Origin: Trichostrongylus colubriformis
Lineage: Eukaryota > Nematoda > Chromadorea > Rhabditida > Trichostrongylidae
Direction: 5' to 3'
NCBI GenBank assembly: GCA_963978905.1
Contig: OZ022261.1
Location: 7,689,992-7,753,991, forward strand
Length of the DNA: 64,000 nucleotides
The first letter of the stretch is position 1. Every line of letters begins with the position of its first letter. Positions 44,801 to 55,425 of this stretch are shown here, piece by piece. Both the position numbers and the translations under genes were made by a program. The notes under the pieces were generated by a model. It saw only the letters and a program-made list of their open reading frames with translations. It was not told where the DNA came from and did no database searches.

Positions 44801-47800
44801 AGAGATTGATACGCGCGGAACCAAGGGAAGCGAGTAGTGGTGGCTACTTTATCATAGCTAGAAGAGCATAATGATAGTGCATATACCAGCGCGCTTGGAT
44901 TAAAGACAGCTGTAGGAGTAATGTGAGTAATGATAACCCCTTAAGCGAGTCATCATTATGAAAGTTACGAGTCCATGGAAAACTTGCAACGAAAATTCCG
45001 ATGAGAAAAAACGCCCCGCGCTTCATAAGAGCCGTTTTTAACAGCTGCCATTTGATATAACAGTGATATCCTCTGCCCGCCTAACTTCGTGTGTGTTGCA
45101 AGAGTTCCGATTTCTAGAGGTCGGCACCGAATTGGGTCACCGCGCACGGCGACGCTTCGCGAATTGTCCGAATGGTGGTGCGTCCCGCCGTCTGGGCTCT
45201 CCCAGATTTGCCTAAGCCTTTGTAGGGAGGAGCTTTGGCAGCGTGTTTTTACCTGTCTTTACCTGATTGCAATCCGCCTCGCAACCTGACCTGACCTCAC
45301 CAGTCGGAACACTTGCACTCCACCCCCTAACTGCGGAGTCGGCGACCTCCTAAGTTTGGAAAGGGGGTCCTATTTTTAGGGTTTCTAGCCGTTCCATTCC
45401 CGTCAGGTTGCTCCAGTTCACATGTACCACTTTTCTCGCGACCGATCCATGGCTGAAGCAGCAAGGCGGCTGCTGCGCGCGTCGACTCATTGCGCTGGGC
45501 TCAACCCAGTCCGAGTGTCCTGACCTGCATCCTGAGGGGTCACAGATGGGATGGCGCTGGAAGCCTCAAGGACGTTGAAAGTTGTAGCCTAACGCTCCCC
45601 AGAAAGTCTGCCCGCCAAGTGGCGAAAGTTTGCCTTTCAATTACCGTATAGTGCCATTTGTCTCGATCACCTTCGTCCACTGTGGACCAATCGACGAATG
45701 AGCGCGACTGGACTAGCTAGTTGTTTCAAAAGATGAGGATTATCCTTCTTCAATCATCTGTTTGCAGTAGTGGCTGCCATGGCGCCTGTCAAAATGAACA
45801 AATGGGGAACACCCGAAGTCGACAAAACCACACAAACAACCAATGTGCCATGGGTATTTGCTGGTGGAGATGTTGCTGGTGTAGCCGAGACGACCGTGGA
45901 GTCTGTAAATGATGGAAAGGTAGGCTAGATGTGACTAGCTGTGTTATTCTGTTGATGCTTATCGAATCTATCGCAAAGGTAGAAAGGTCACTATAAAAAG
46001 CGGCTGACCGCGTAAGAGATTTCCATAAATGTTTAATTACTCCGTGTCATAGAGTCGAATAGCCTCTTTCTTCCTGTCTCACTGATCATCAAAAACCTAG
46101 CCGCTTTCGACCAACAGTTTTCAAGCCGCCTTTCAGGTGCATGTTCTCGTAGTCCGTCCTTTCAACTTGTTTGAAGTTTTTCCCACGAGCGAGGATCATC
46201 TTAGTTGCATGGAAGCCTCAAATCCCTGAAGGAGGGTACTCTGTCATTCCCTAGAGAGGTGCACTTTTGAGAGGATGTGGCTCAGAAATCGCCACCCCGT
46301 CTGTGGCGGGATGTGCCACTCGCAAAATGACCTCATGAGCTAACTATAGAGTCGGACAACTGCCTGGAAATGAAAGAATGTATCGTATGAACAGGATTTC
46401 GCAGGCAAAGTGCAACGCGGTGCGTGCCAGTGGCAGGGCGTGGCTGCGTCGCCACCCTTGCCACTCTACCTCGCTGCCTGTGAACGCCCTGTGGCCGGCA
46501 AATACGCCGATACTACCGCAGAGTATCAAGGCAGCCTCACACCTCAGTTGAAGGCAATGCTTGGGTAAAGTCGCCAACCGTTGCACGTTCTATCCCTCGG
46601 CCTTGCTTGCGCCCTACGTTTCAAGGCATCACAGGGACTTACCAGCTTCAAAATTAGCGAGTCATGTTCACGGTAAATGAACGCTTACGCCGCCGTCAGA
46701 TTTCGCGATTTTGCGTTTTTGCGATTTTATGTTTTTTGAGACTTTGCGGTGTCGCGGCCCCGCACGCTGAGTTTCACGCGAAAATGTGAGGATCCGGTTA
46801 AAATTCACCTTTTCAAAGTGGCGGACACGCGGGGGGGGGGGGGGGGGCTCCAAGCCTCGTCACGGTTGGAGACGGAGAGTGGGACTGTTTACGTATTTTC
46901 TGTTCCCACTATGCGTCTCCGACCGCGGCGACGATTGTGCAGGTACTTCCTCCGAGCCCCCCCCCCCTTTTTTTCCGTGCACGATTCCTTCAAAAGGAGG
47001 ATACCCAGGTACTGCTGGCATGGTTCGAAATCGTGCCAAAAAGAAATTTTCAAATAGATTGAGCGCACAAGACTAGTTTTCATTATCACGTTGTTACTGT
47101 TGCATATTTTGTTACCTATTAGAATTTTCAAGGTGGCGGCTTGGTCAATCCATCGTTACATCCAATCGACTTACGGTAACGATGTTGGAACCACTCCGAA
47201 GCTACCGATGTTCTACACTCCTATAGACGAGGTGAGGAGATGACCATTCTTGTATTCAACAAACAGTTCTTACACTTTTTTTCAGGTTGACATATCAGTG
47301 GAGATGTGTGGAGTGAAATTCGAGAATCCATTTGGGCTAGCATCGGCTCCTCCGACAACGTCAGGGCCAATGTGCCGCCGGGCGTTTGAACAAGGCTGGG
47401 GCTTTATACTGACGAAAACGTACGGACTAGATAAGGTAGCACTAGTTAATCTTACTACATTCCAAAAAAGGCTTTTTCAACTTATCGGACAAAATCGATT
47501 ATGTCATACCAAAAACCGGAAATGAATAGCTATTTTCTCCACTTCCAGCTGGTATTTGAAAATGACCTAAGCGTGTCTTAAAATGATTCAGGATCTCGTC
47601 ACTAATGTTTCACCTCGTATTGTGCGGGGGTCAACCAGTGGACCTATTTACGGCCCCAATCAGGTAGGCAGCAGTCTGTGGTTTTGACAAGAGTTTGATT
47701 CACTTCTGATAAAAATGCTGCAATTCACTTTTTTCCAGGGATCTTTCCTGAATATCGAGTTGATTTCGGAGAAATCTGCTGCTTATTGGCTACAATGTAT

Positions 47801-50800
47801 CCGAGAGTTGAAACGGGACTTCCCCACGAAAATCGTTGTCGCATCTATCATGTGCACTTTTAACCAGGTAAGGAGAGTCAGAAACTACAGTTTTCACCTC
47901 AGTGAAGTAATTTTGCACGCATGAAACTCCAAAAATTCTCTCATGAGAACCATATGTCGTGGAAGAAGGGCGATCCACTCATAGAGAAGGTCACCTAATA
48001 TACGGAGGAGAAGGGGTGGCAGCAGACTTCCAGCTTTCTCAAGCTGTAAGGAATTGCGTAGATGTCTTCATTTCCTTTCGAGTGGTAGCAATTAGAAGCT
48101 CTCCACAAAAATCGAGAATTTCATTTTTTCTAAAATTCATATCGATGTAATGTAAAAGTAAGGAAAGTAAGTGTGATGTAGTTTGTCTTCGCGGGACCTC
48201 GATATTGACGGTACATATACTTGTGGAGCTAGTCCAAAAATTTCCTTGATCTGATCAGAAAACGTGTGCGTGGCGCCACTAAACAAAAAAAGGTGGTCAA
48301 GGTCACTCGATTATTCCTTTCCCTATCGCAATCTGTGGGAACTGTTACTTGGGGAAAATGGTATTAATAGCTGCTCATAATAAAGAGTATGTGAGATTCC
48401 ATAGCATTATTCATTTACTTATTCTGAGTAGCTGAATTATTCGTACATTTTCTATATATCACTAGAATTTGGTCGTTTCAGGAAGACTGGGTTCTATTAG
48501 CCAAACAAAGTGAGGATGCTGGTGCTGACATTCTCGAACTGAACCTCTCATGCCCTCACGGAATGGGAGAGAAAGGTAATCCGAAATAAACTTTAGCCAA
48601 TTTGTTTTCATAGAGTACTAGTTTCCACTTCTCGATAGTATCGAGGCTTTCTGAATCTTTTTTGGAATATATTTCCAAACTTCTTCCATAATTTCCTTAT
48701 TAAACAAGTTGGCCACGCACACTACTGCGTGCATCACACGATGGACGTCGGTAGATCGATCGGAACTGTCATTGCACTCGGGCCCTTGTTCATGTCTTTC
48801 AGAAACTCCTCGCTGAGCTGGAACCCAATCAACAATTTTTTGTCTGAGGACCGAACATTTACGCAAGCCACGCCCACAGTGGGTGGGGCTCACCTTAGTT
48901 CATGTGTGCTCCTTACTTTTTGCCATACCCATTCCAAACTTGTGCCCATCCCCACAGGTTGTTTCTCATGTATTGTCATATTTCGTGACAGTCGGAGGGC
49001 GGACGTACGGAATCACGGACGGGCGAAGCTTTTATATTGGGTTGAGGAATAAGTCCCCGCCGTTTTTTTTAAATCCCGTTTTTCACATTGTTCCCGCTAT
49101 CTTTCGTCAAAGCTTAAAGAGCTTTTTCTGCTCTACAAAATGCTACTATCTGTTTTATGATTCCTTCGAATACCCAATCTTTACTAGCTTTAGAAATAAA
49201 GTAAGCTGAAGGCAAAAAATTGACACTTGCGCACCTCATCTTTCCCTTCTGCAATCGAGAATAAAAAATGTATTTGTATATGCTTTCAATAGAGCTTTTT
49301 TAGCTCTACAGAATGGTACCACTTTTTATTTAGATCGCTCAACTTTCTGCTGTTTTTAAGACTCACAAGTGCAGTACTCGCACAAGTGGGCACTTTCGTT
49401 ATCTCCTTTTCCTCGCCAACCATCGAGATTGGAGAAGATGTGCATATACGCATTCGATAGAGCTTTTTTTGCTCTACAAGAATATACCACTCTTCTTCAG
49501 TATCCTCTCATATTTTAGCATGTAGGAATAAGTTTCCACATGTTTTTCAATTCAAAATTGCGTAATGAACGAACTTTTTTGCCAGAGTGTCTCCTATCAT
49601 TCGATAGAGCTTTCTTCGCTCCACAAGATAATATTCACGGTTTTGTTCAAATAAATTTTTGCCGTTTTTTAGATCGTTTGAAAGTCGACGAAATCGAGCA
49701 TTTTCGCCACATAAGGTCGAAAATGCTCGATTTCGTCGACCTTTGAATCATCTAAAAAAGGGTAAAAATAAATTCTAATAAAAACCGTAAACACTCTCTT
49801 GTAGAACGAAGGAAGCTCTATCGAATGATAGACGACACTCTGGCAAAAAAGTTCGTTTTCATTACGCAACTTTGAATTGAAAAACATGTGGAAACTTATT
49901 CCTACATGCTAAAATATATGACTGCATCCGATGATATAGTGCATTGGTTTTCTTCTTTCCAGAACTACGAAACTTATTCATTTGAAACGGGGATATCTCG
50001 AATATCATCCAGATCTCTTGAAATCTCTTGACTCCACGAGGTGTCCTCAAGGCTACAGTGAAGGAATCGTTCACGAAAATCTATGATTCTAAGTCCTCCT
50101 GAGATTACTAGATGCAGTACTTCAACAAAAACACGAAAAAAAACCTAGGAATTTTCTTCACTCCAAAACAGAAATCGAAAAACTAGAAGAACACATTTCA
50201 TTTGAATTCTCGCAAAACAACGGGGAGAAGCGCAATTCGAATTTTCGCGCCCAGCGTTGATTTTTCTTACTCTGCTTGCGTGACCACGTGACCGTCGCCT
50301 CTTTCCCGTGGAGCTCTCGTGGCCGCGCCCCTCCGACGCCTCCAACCGCAGGGGACGACGGGACAGGGTTTTTACCCGGAAGCCCCGCCCACCCGGCCAA
50401 GGATTTGGAAAGCTGTATCTTGGCCGAATTTTCCTTTCTCGCGCTAAACTTTGCATGCGGCTTTATTAAAAAAAAACCTAGGAAGGCACTATTCAACTAT
50501 CACTCCCCCAGATACCCCGAGTTGGTCAAAAAAATAATTTTCGCTGAAACTTTGTCTAGGTGGGTTATTTGGGGTGCTGATCACGAATATGACATCCGTT
50601 TTTGGCGCAAACGCCAAAAACGGATGTCATATTCGTGATCAGCACCCCAAATAACCCCCCTAGACAAAGTTTCAGCGAAAATTATTTTTTTGACCAACTC
50701 GGGGTATCTGGGGGATTGATAGTTGAATAGTGCCCCTAGGAATTTTTCTCACTCCAAAACAGAAATCGAAAAACTAGAAGAACACATTTCATTTGAATTC

Positions 50801-53800
50801 TCGCAGAACAACGGGGAGAAGCGCAATTCGAATTTTCGCGCCCAGCGTTGATTTTTCTTACTCTGCTTTCGTGACCACGTGACCGTCGCCTCTTTCCCGT
50901 GGAGCTCTCGTGGCCGCGCCCCTCCGACGCCTCACTTTACCCCTTTAAAGATTTCTATCTTAGCCGTATACTTGTATATGCGTGTGGAACTTTCATGCGG
51001 CCCTTAGTAAGCAAATACAACGTAAATATAAGAGTAACCAGAGGAACAAAAAAACTTTAATTTTCGTGGACGATTTCTTCAATGAATGGTAGAAGAATAC
51101 ACTAAATTCGACATTTAAGCGTGAGAAACACTTAACAGTCTTTTAGGTTTCGGAGTGACGACTATTTGACTTTCAGGAATGGGTCTTGCTTGTGGACAGG
51201 ATCCAGAAATTGTCAAAACGATTTGCAGCTGGGTTAGGAGTGCTGTAAAGGTGAGGCTTTATGTACTAGTGCAGGTGTTCAGCGTGAAACTGTATAATGT
51301 TTGTAAACAACCCGACTACGTAAATGTCATCCAGATACCCTTCTTCCCTAAAATGACTCCGAACATCACGGATATTCGTGCAATCGCTCGTGCAGCCAAG
51401 GAGGGAGGAGCGGATGGAGTAACCGCTACGAATACCGTATCAGGCCTTATGCACATGAGAGCCGATGGAACTGCATGGCCAGCCGTAGGAGCAGCCAAAA
51501 GGTAATGGATTCTTTTACAGTACACACATCACCGACAAAATTTATGGTAAGTACCTGAGCGGAAATTCAATCGTAAAAGGAGCTTGGCAGCGTTTTTGGT
51601 CGTTCTTAAAAATCAGCGACTCACAACGAAGTTTAAACCTAGCTTTAACCCTCATCATAAATGTTGTACAAAATAAGGCCCCAAAATGAAGCAGCTCGCA
51701 TTGAGAAGCGCGGCTCGGAGTTTTCACTGCAGCCTTGATTGCATGTATTCTAGTGGTACAGATTACGGTGGTCCAGTAGCTGCGGAGGGCGGGGCAACAT
51801 TTATGGCAGGTTGGCATAGCCGCCCTCGCTGAATAGATCATTCTTTCCAGTGATGTAGAGGGCGCGAAAGCACGTCCCGGATAGAGGGAGAGGTCTCTCC
51901 TCCCAGGTTTCGAAGCGTTTGTCCGTTCGTTCTCTATTGCGCTTGTTGCACTAGTACATCGTTCCTCTACCTTCATACTATACAATCGGCTGGGTTACGC
52001 TGAGGGTGTAGGTGGAGAGCAGCTAGTTGCTCACTGCTGAGCTCCGCCCACGCGGTCGCTGCCCGTTGGTCAGTCTCACCTCGCATCGGCACCGATGCCC
52101 ATTGTAACTCTGCTCATGCTTTTGTAGTTCTGTTCTGTGGCTGCTAGTAATAATAATAACAAATCGCTTTCATATTATTAATCAGTTCAGAAACATCAGC
52201 GAAATTTGTACGATGAACAACAGCATCCTTTTTCCAGAACTACATATGGTGGGATGTCCGGCTCGGCTATTCGACCAATTGCTCTTAAAGCTGTATCAGC
52301 AATTGCAAATGACCTGGAAGGATTCCCAATCATGGCAACAGGCGGAATAGAAAGTGCCGAAACCGGCCTGGCATTCTTGTCCGCCGGTGCTTCTGTTCTT
52401 CAGGTAACCATCCAATTTCGTATATTCATCGCAGATAATACTTGATTATAACAGCTGACTTTTGTATTGACTTTCTCTTAAGTGTAATAAGTTGAAGATG
52501 GTGGGGAATAGGAAATATGCTTTTTTAAAAAAGAAAGTGATCCTATCTCAGTGTTAATACCTCCACTGACCGCCGCGTTTTCTTCCTCACTTTCTCACTA
52601 GTTTTCTTTTGCAACTTGATAACACTTATTTGCAATGTAAGAAACATCATCTTTGCATCGATTCCCTTCGCCCGATAAATCGCCTGTTTCACGCGCTTAT
52701 CATATTCTGGCCAATATTGAGTATTTTTCATACCCTCTCCAATGCATACCAAGGACAGAACTGCAGCTTATGCACTGGTCCAGTTCAGTTTAACCTGGTA
52801 AAAGTACTAGTCAAGAGCTGGGGGGGGGGGGGAAGGGTGGGGTCGAGGGCGTTACGCGACACCAAACGCTGGACGCGGTCCGCCTACACCCACCGACCAA
52901 TCCCTTAGCAGCCTGCGACATCGCACCGGCGCCTCCTGGCTATACCCCACCACCAAATGCGCGTATCAGTTCCTCTACAAATATCCCATTGCTAGAATAC
53001 TCCGGAGAGATCTAGCCTTGCTTTATGGAGACACCGCTATGAATAAGTCTTTCAAATTTCCATCAACAAGCCTCTCAACAAATCTTCCACAAGATTTCGG
53101 AATTTTGAATTTTTTTTGACATCAACAACCTTACCATATCTGGACCACTTGCTACCTCTTCGACTATAGCTGGCATCATAGCGAAACTTTTGCTCATTTC
53201 AGGTCTGCTCGGCTGTACAGAACCAGGACTTCACCGTCGTAGATGACTACTGTACTGGATTACGAGCTCTTCTTTATCTGAAGGGCGCAAAGTCTCTGAA
53301 AGAGTGGGACGGCCAGAGTCCCCCAATTGAGAAACATCAAAAAGGAAAACCAGTCACAGTGAAAAATACGGTACTATTCAAATGAAAGAAATTATAGGTT
53401 GTGAAATGATCAACTAAGTCTCAGGGATTACCGTTCTTTGGCAAATTCCGGGAAGAACGACATTTTGTGGAAAAGAAGACCTTGAAGGATAACCTCATCC
53501 AGCCAGGAGAGGACTGTTTCGCTTCCCGTCCAGACTTGAATGTGGACGCTGTTCCCACTATCCAGGTAATATAATACATACGGATCTTTTCCATAGCTCC
53601 AGTGAATCCTTGGATCTGGATCTTTATTGTTGAAGGCACCAAGAATGGTAATTTTGTGGGTATGTCAGCTCCGAATGAATGCTCGGGCCCCAGAGGGGCG
53701 ATGTGTGGATCTCGCGACCGAGAAGCGTGCCTTAAGCTCCTTATCATGGCTCTACGGCTGCGCGCTCGGCTCCATCGGCCGACTACTGTGGGTGTGGACG

Positions 53801-55425
53801 TTAGGTCAAAAGTTCGCTCGCGATATGCGCAGCGGTGTGTGTGATGGCGCGACCAATCGCGGTTAGGATTTCAAGCTTGATTCTCTTGAAAATAAGTACA
53901 TGGATAATAGCTTTGGCTTTTTAGCCCTCCTTGCCCCTACAAGGGCCCCGCATGTAGAGCCACAGATTTTGTTACGAAAAAAGACCGAAATTTAGATCTT
54001 TCTAGGAGACTGATATGAGTTGTAACATAAAATTTGAGACTGTCGGCTGCGACGTAAACGTATGTAGGCACATTATACACGGAACGAAAGCATAGAGAAA
54101 AAATTAGCGAATGAGAACAGCAGGGACATAACACATAACACATAAAACATGCAACAAGCTGTATGTAGTCCATTTGAAAATTCTCTCAAAAAGCTTTCAA
54201 AAAATCACCAAAGTTAATCTTCCAAGATTCTTTCCAAACTTTGTATTTGATTCCTACTCACAATTTCAATCTGCCGCGCTTCTCGTACCCCGTCGCGTGC
54301 GTGATTTTCGAAATAACGCTGCCGATCGGGTATATGAGTAGGTGGCTTACGTCGGTGGCCAAGCTCAGCCGTTGCCCCACCCCATCAGCGAGGTAGCGGG
54401 TGTGAAAGCACGTCCGTAATGAGAATCAACGGTGAATGGTCCTGTCATTTGGCTTTGGTCATTTCATTCCTTTATTTTCCCATTGCTGCGGGATTACCGA
54501 GCACCTCCACATTCATATCAAACAATCGATCTTACATTTATGACGATAGTGTTGATACTTTACTCATTTCTCTTACTAGCACCTCTTCACTCACTTTACA
54601 GGAAGTAATTGGCTCCGCTCTACCACGAATTGGGCCCTATGTCACACTGGATAACCAGCTACAAAAAGTTGCTCTGATTGATGACGTGAGTAGTGCAGTT
54701 GTTGTATTTAGGAGTATTGATAACCGTGTTTCATTTCAAGGATATGTGCATCAATTGCGGTAAATGCTACATGACATGCAACGATTCGGGCTACCAGGCT
54801 ATTTCTTTCAATAAGCAGACCCATCTTCCAAAAGTTAACGAGGGTGATTGCACAGGTTGTACACTGTGTTACAGGTAAGAGTATCATGTCTTCCATAGAA
54901 CAGCACCAAGAAAAGCACTTGTTTCGCACCATATTCTTGAAAACACGCCTCACAACAATCACGCTAATCGATTCACCTCATTGGAGCAGTAGATATCTAG
55001 GTGACTATCCAGGTTGCACTTTTTTGCACCGCCATGGCGTCAACCCCACCCGAACCTTAGCTAGCCACGCCCACTCGGGCTCCTTATTGGTCAGGTGAGT
55101 CGAATGGGCGTGGTTGGCGTTGTTTTGAGCGGGTGTAGCATCGTGACGGCGCATTAGTAGTGCAACCTGGTAGTTATCTAAAGGTATATTGACCCAAGAA
55201 GGTAAGGACTGATCTGATTAGGCGAGGTGTGCTTTCAAGTGAATTATAGTCATCATAGGTAACACTTCACTAATTTTCAGTGTCTGCCCCATCCCTGAAT
55301 GCATCCAAATGGTATCAAGGACCGGCCCATGGAAGGCACCATACCGTGGAGTGAAGCCGGAATTTGAACCAGGAACTCCTCCAGTTGTGAAGGTCAACGC
55401 TAAAGGAAAAGTGATACTAGAGTAA
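32857..55425 (+). CDS. dpyd-1: Dihydropyrimidine dehydrogenase [NADP+] (27 or 28 exons)
   Basis: Reduces uracil and thymine with NADPH, the first and rate-limiting step of pyrimidine breakdown (cytosolic homodimer). Exons: 32857-32904, 36168-36278, 36826-36911, 37635-37722, 37822-37983, (possible 38031-38058), 38998-39087, 39158-39257, 39616-39751, 41480-41621, 41692-41757, 43704-43810, 44092-44219, 44657-44739, 45768-45918, 47133-47231, 47286-47435, 47592-47663, 47739-47867, 48482-48575, 51177-51250, 51335-51501, 52238-52403, 53203-53370, 53425-53565, 54602-54685, 54741-54874, 55281-55425. Landmarks: N-terminal Fe-S cysteines ([29 protein letters not shown]), FAD motif [23 protein letters not shown] motif [35 protein letters not shown] with the active-site Cys, [11 protein letters not shown], and two C-terminal 4Fe-4S motifs ([23 protein letters not shown]). 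All introns are in phase except around exons 5-7, where one junction is a base out and one donor is AT. Start [11 protein letters not shown]. Confidence 0.93.
32905..36167. other. dpyd-1 intron 1, mostly unassigned
   Basis: A 3.3-kb intron. It starts with a short (GCTCAT)n-like run at about 32935-32960 and contains the MITE at 34866-35044. Otherwise it is A+T-rich with no coding segment that I can support. Confidence 0.45.
34866..35044. repeat. Harbinger/Tourist-like MITE, family A copy 4
   Basis: TAA-GGCTGCTTCATACTTTG at the left and GGTATAAACGCGGCC-TGA at the right. Same length as the other copies, and the palindromic GC-rich interior contains GGCAGAGCGTG. It lies in dpyd-1 intron 1. Confidence 0.55.
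36355..36756 (-). other. Unrecognised 133-codon minus-strand open frame in dpyd-1 intron 2
   Basis: An open frame antisense to dpyd-1 with balanced composition and three cysteines near its end ([14 protein letters not shown]). No family was recognised. It could be an exon of a nested gene, an eroded transposon fragment or a chance ORF. No signal peptide is apparent. Confidence 0.25.
38045..38300 (+). repeat. Dispersed repeat R3, dpyd-1 intron copy
   Basis: The reverse complement matches 11255-11470 over blocks such as AGAATCAACAGTGGGAAG and GTCCTATTTCTCGCGTTTT. It begins within bases of the exon-like sequence at 38031, which may be why the exon structure here is irregular. Confidence 0.45.
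38640..38783. repeat. Partial Harbinger-like MITE related to the right half of 6678-7117
   Basis: Shares CGCCACGATCATCAT, GTGTGGTTGGGTCGGGCG, GAGCGCGTCACC and the family A right end AAGTATGAACGCGGCC-TAA with the composite element in the receptor gene. The left end is missing. Confidence 0.5.
39752..41479. other. dpyd-1 intron 8, repeat-filled
   Basis: Contains a 19-base C-run at 40324-40342, repeat R2 copy 5 (40405-40785) with an internal 31-bp tandem duplication, and at about 40960-41078 a GC-rich block whose end (GATGACCTAACTAGACAG) matches in reverse the foldback element at 43891-44026. The first 550 bases hold nothing I recognise. Confidence 0.45.
40405..40785 (+). repeat. Dispersed repeat R2, copy 5, with internal tandem duplication
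   Basis: Family blocks GGAACTCGCATTGAAAGAGCG, GGAGGGCGCGAAAGAG and ATCCATCCGGTGTCTTTAA are present. The segment 40463-40493 (GCTTGGAGTCTTATCGCTGT and 11 more bases) is exactly repeated at 40494-40524, a duplication not seen in the other copies. Confidence 0.55.
41985..43260. repeat. Dispersed repeat R1, copy 3, split by a mariner
   Basis: The left part (41985-42061: GTTACCCATATATTTATG, CTTACTAAG, CTTCACGC) and the right part (42947-43260: GATGTCCGACGGGG, ACGGTCACGTGACC, GAATATTTGAATTGCGC) are one R1 copy interrupted by the mariner at 42064-42944. A 34-bp stretch with AGAGCATGTCAAAGTGATG is tandemly doubled just after the insertion (about 42947-43008). Confidence 0.6.
42064..42944 (-). mobile_element. 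Mariner element with inactivated transposase
   Basis: 881 bp with terminal inverted repeats TTAGGTCGAACCATAATTTC and (reverse complement) TTAGGTTGAACCACAATTGC, and TA on both sides (42062-42063, 42945-42946). On the minus strand it encodes the C-terminal half of a mariner transposase: [21 protein letters not shown] near 42480, then [17 protein letters not shown] near 42330 and an end like YNGTYFVD at about 42140. The N-terminal DNA-binding part is missing, and a small inverted duplication at 42319-42370 breaks the frame between the second and third catalytic segments. Confidence 0.85.
43891..44026. repeat. Short foldback element in dpyd-1
   Basis: AGGACTGTCCAACTAGGTCAC at the left and, reverse-complemented, AGCAGTGTCCAACCAGGTCA at the right are inverted repeats of about 25 bases around a GC-rich centre. 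A related sequence lies in reverse at about 40990-41078, and weaker ones near 45090-45310. It lies in the intron between exons at 43704-43810 and 44092-44219. Confidence 0.5.
45919..47132. other. dpyd-1 intron with decayed repeats
   Basis: Holds an eroded family A-like block at about 46415-46545 (GGCAGGGCGTGGCTGCGTCG), a GC-rich GATTTTGCG block (46695-46800) resembling 16970-17165, a 17-base G-run at 46831-46847 and a C-run near 46960. No gene was recognised. Confidence 0.4.
49110..49625. repeat. Four spaced units of a GAGCTTTTTTTGCTCTAC repeat
   Basis: Cores at about 49117, 49289, 49459 and 49602 (AGAGCTTTTTCTGCTCTAC, AGAGCTTTTTTAGCTCTAC, AGAGCTTTTTTTGCTCTAC, AGAGCTTTCTTCGCTCCAC). Each is a small hairpin, and they are spaced about 145-170 bases apart. 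The same unit occurs next to the BEL element (28890-29120). Confidence 0.55.
49509..49920. repeat. Large inverted repeat, arms of about 200 bp
   Basis: The left arm starts CATATTTTAGCATGTAGGAA and the right arm ends TTCCTACATGCTAAAATATATG. Arms meet around 49712 at ATTTTCGCCACATAAGGTCGAAAAT. Because the arms mirror each other, both strands show almost the same peptide ([10 protein letters not shown]..., ...VDEIEHFR...KMLDFVD). This should be read as a by-product of the palindrome, not as two genes. Confidence 0.75.
50141..51060 (-). repeat. Two same-direction copies of repeat R1 separated by a foldback element
   Basis: About 210 bases beginning at 50145 (CCTAGGAATTTTCTTCACTC) are repeated nearly exactly from 50735 (CCTAGGAATTTTTCTCACTC). 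Both contain GTGACCACGTGACCGTCGCC, GCGCAATTCGAATTTTCGCG and a right part with GCATGCGGC. They are R1 in reverse relative to 19490-19870. Confidence 0.65.
50485..50734. mobile_element. Near-perfect palindromic hAT-like MITE with 8-bp target duplication
   Basis: 250 bp. The arms of about 120 bases are almost exact reverse complements (GGCACTATTCAACTATC at the left, GATAGTTGAATAGTGCC at the right) around a tiny CAAA centre near 50610. CCTAGGAA flanks both sides (50477-50484 and 50735-50742). An 8-bp duplication is the hallmark of hAT elements. The high arm identity suggests recent insertion or gene conversion. Confidence 0.75.
51640..51975 (+). repeat. Degenerate repeat R2, copy 6
   Basis: Recognisable by CTCGCATTGAGAAGCGCGG, GATGTAGAGGGCGCGAAAG, and the pyrimidine-rich TCGTTCTCTATTGCG near the end. 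Much more diverged than 29625-29975. It lies in a dpyd-1 intron. Confidence 0.4.
53566..54601. other. dpyd-1 intron, unassigned
   Basis: Mostly unique-looking A+T-rich DNA with a fragment of repeat R2 near 54350-54420 (GGGTGTGAAAGCACGTCCG). No gene is supported. Confidence 0.4.

Larger units (their letters stand above)
48576..51176. other. Long dpyd-1 intron made of satellite-like and inverted repeats
   Basis: A 2.6-kb intron just before the exon that carries the active-site cysteine. Nearly all of it from 49.1 kb on is repetitive: GAGCTTTTTTTGCTCTAC units (49117-49620), a long inverted repeat (49509-49920), two R1 copies in the same direction (50141-50476, 50735-51060), and a foldback element inserted between them. 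Confidence 0.6.

Noticed and set aside
49540..49887. Two similar ORFs of 68 and 72 codons on opposite strands
   Set aside because: Both are products of the same inverted repeat.
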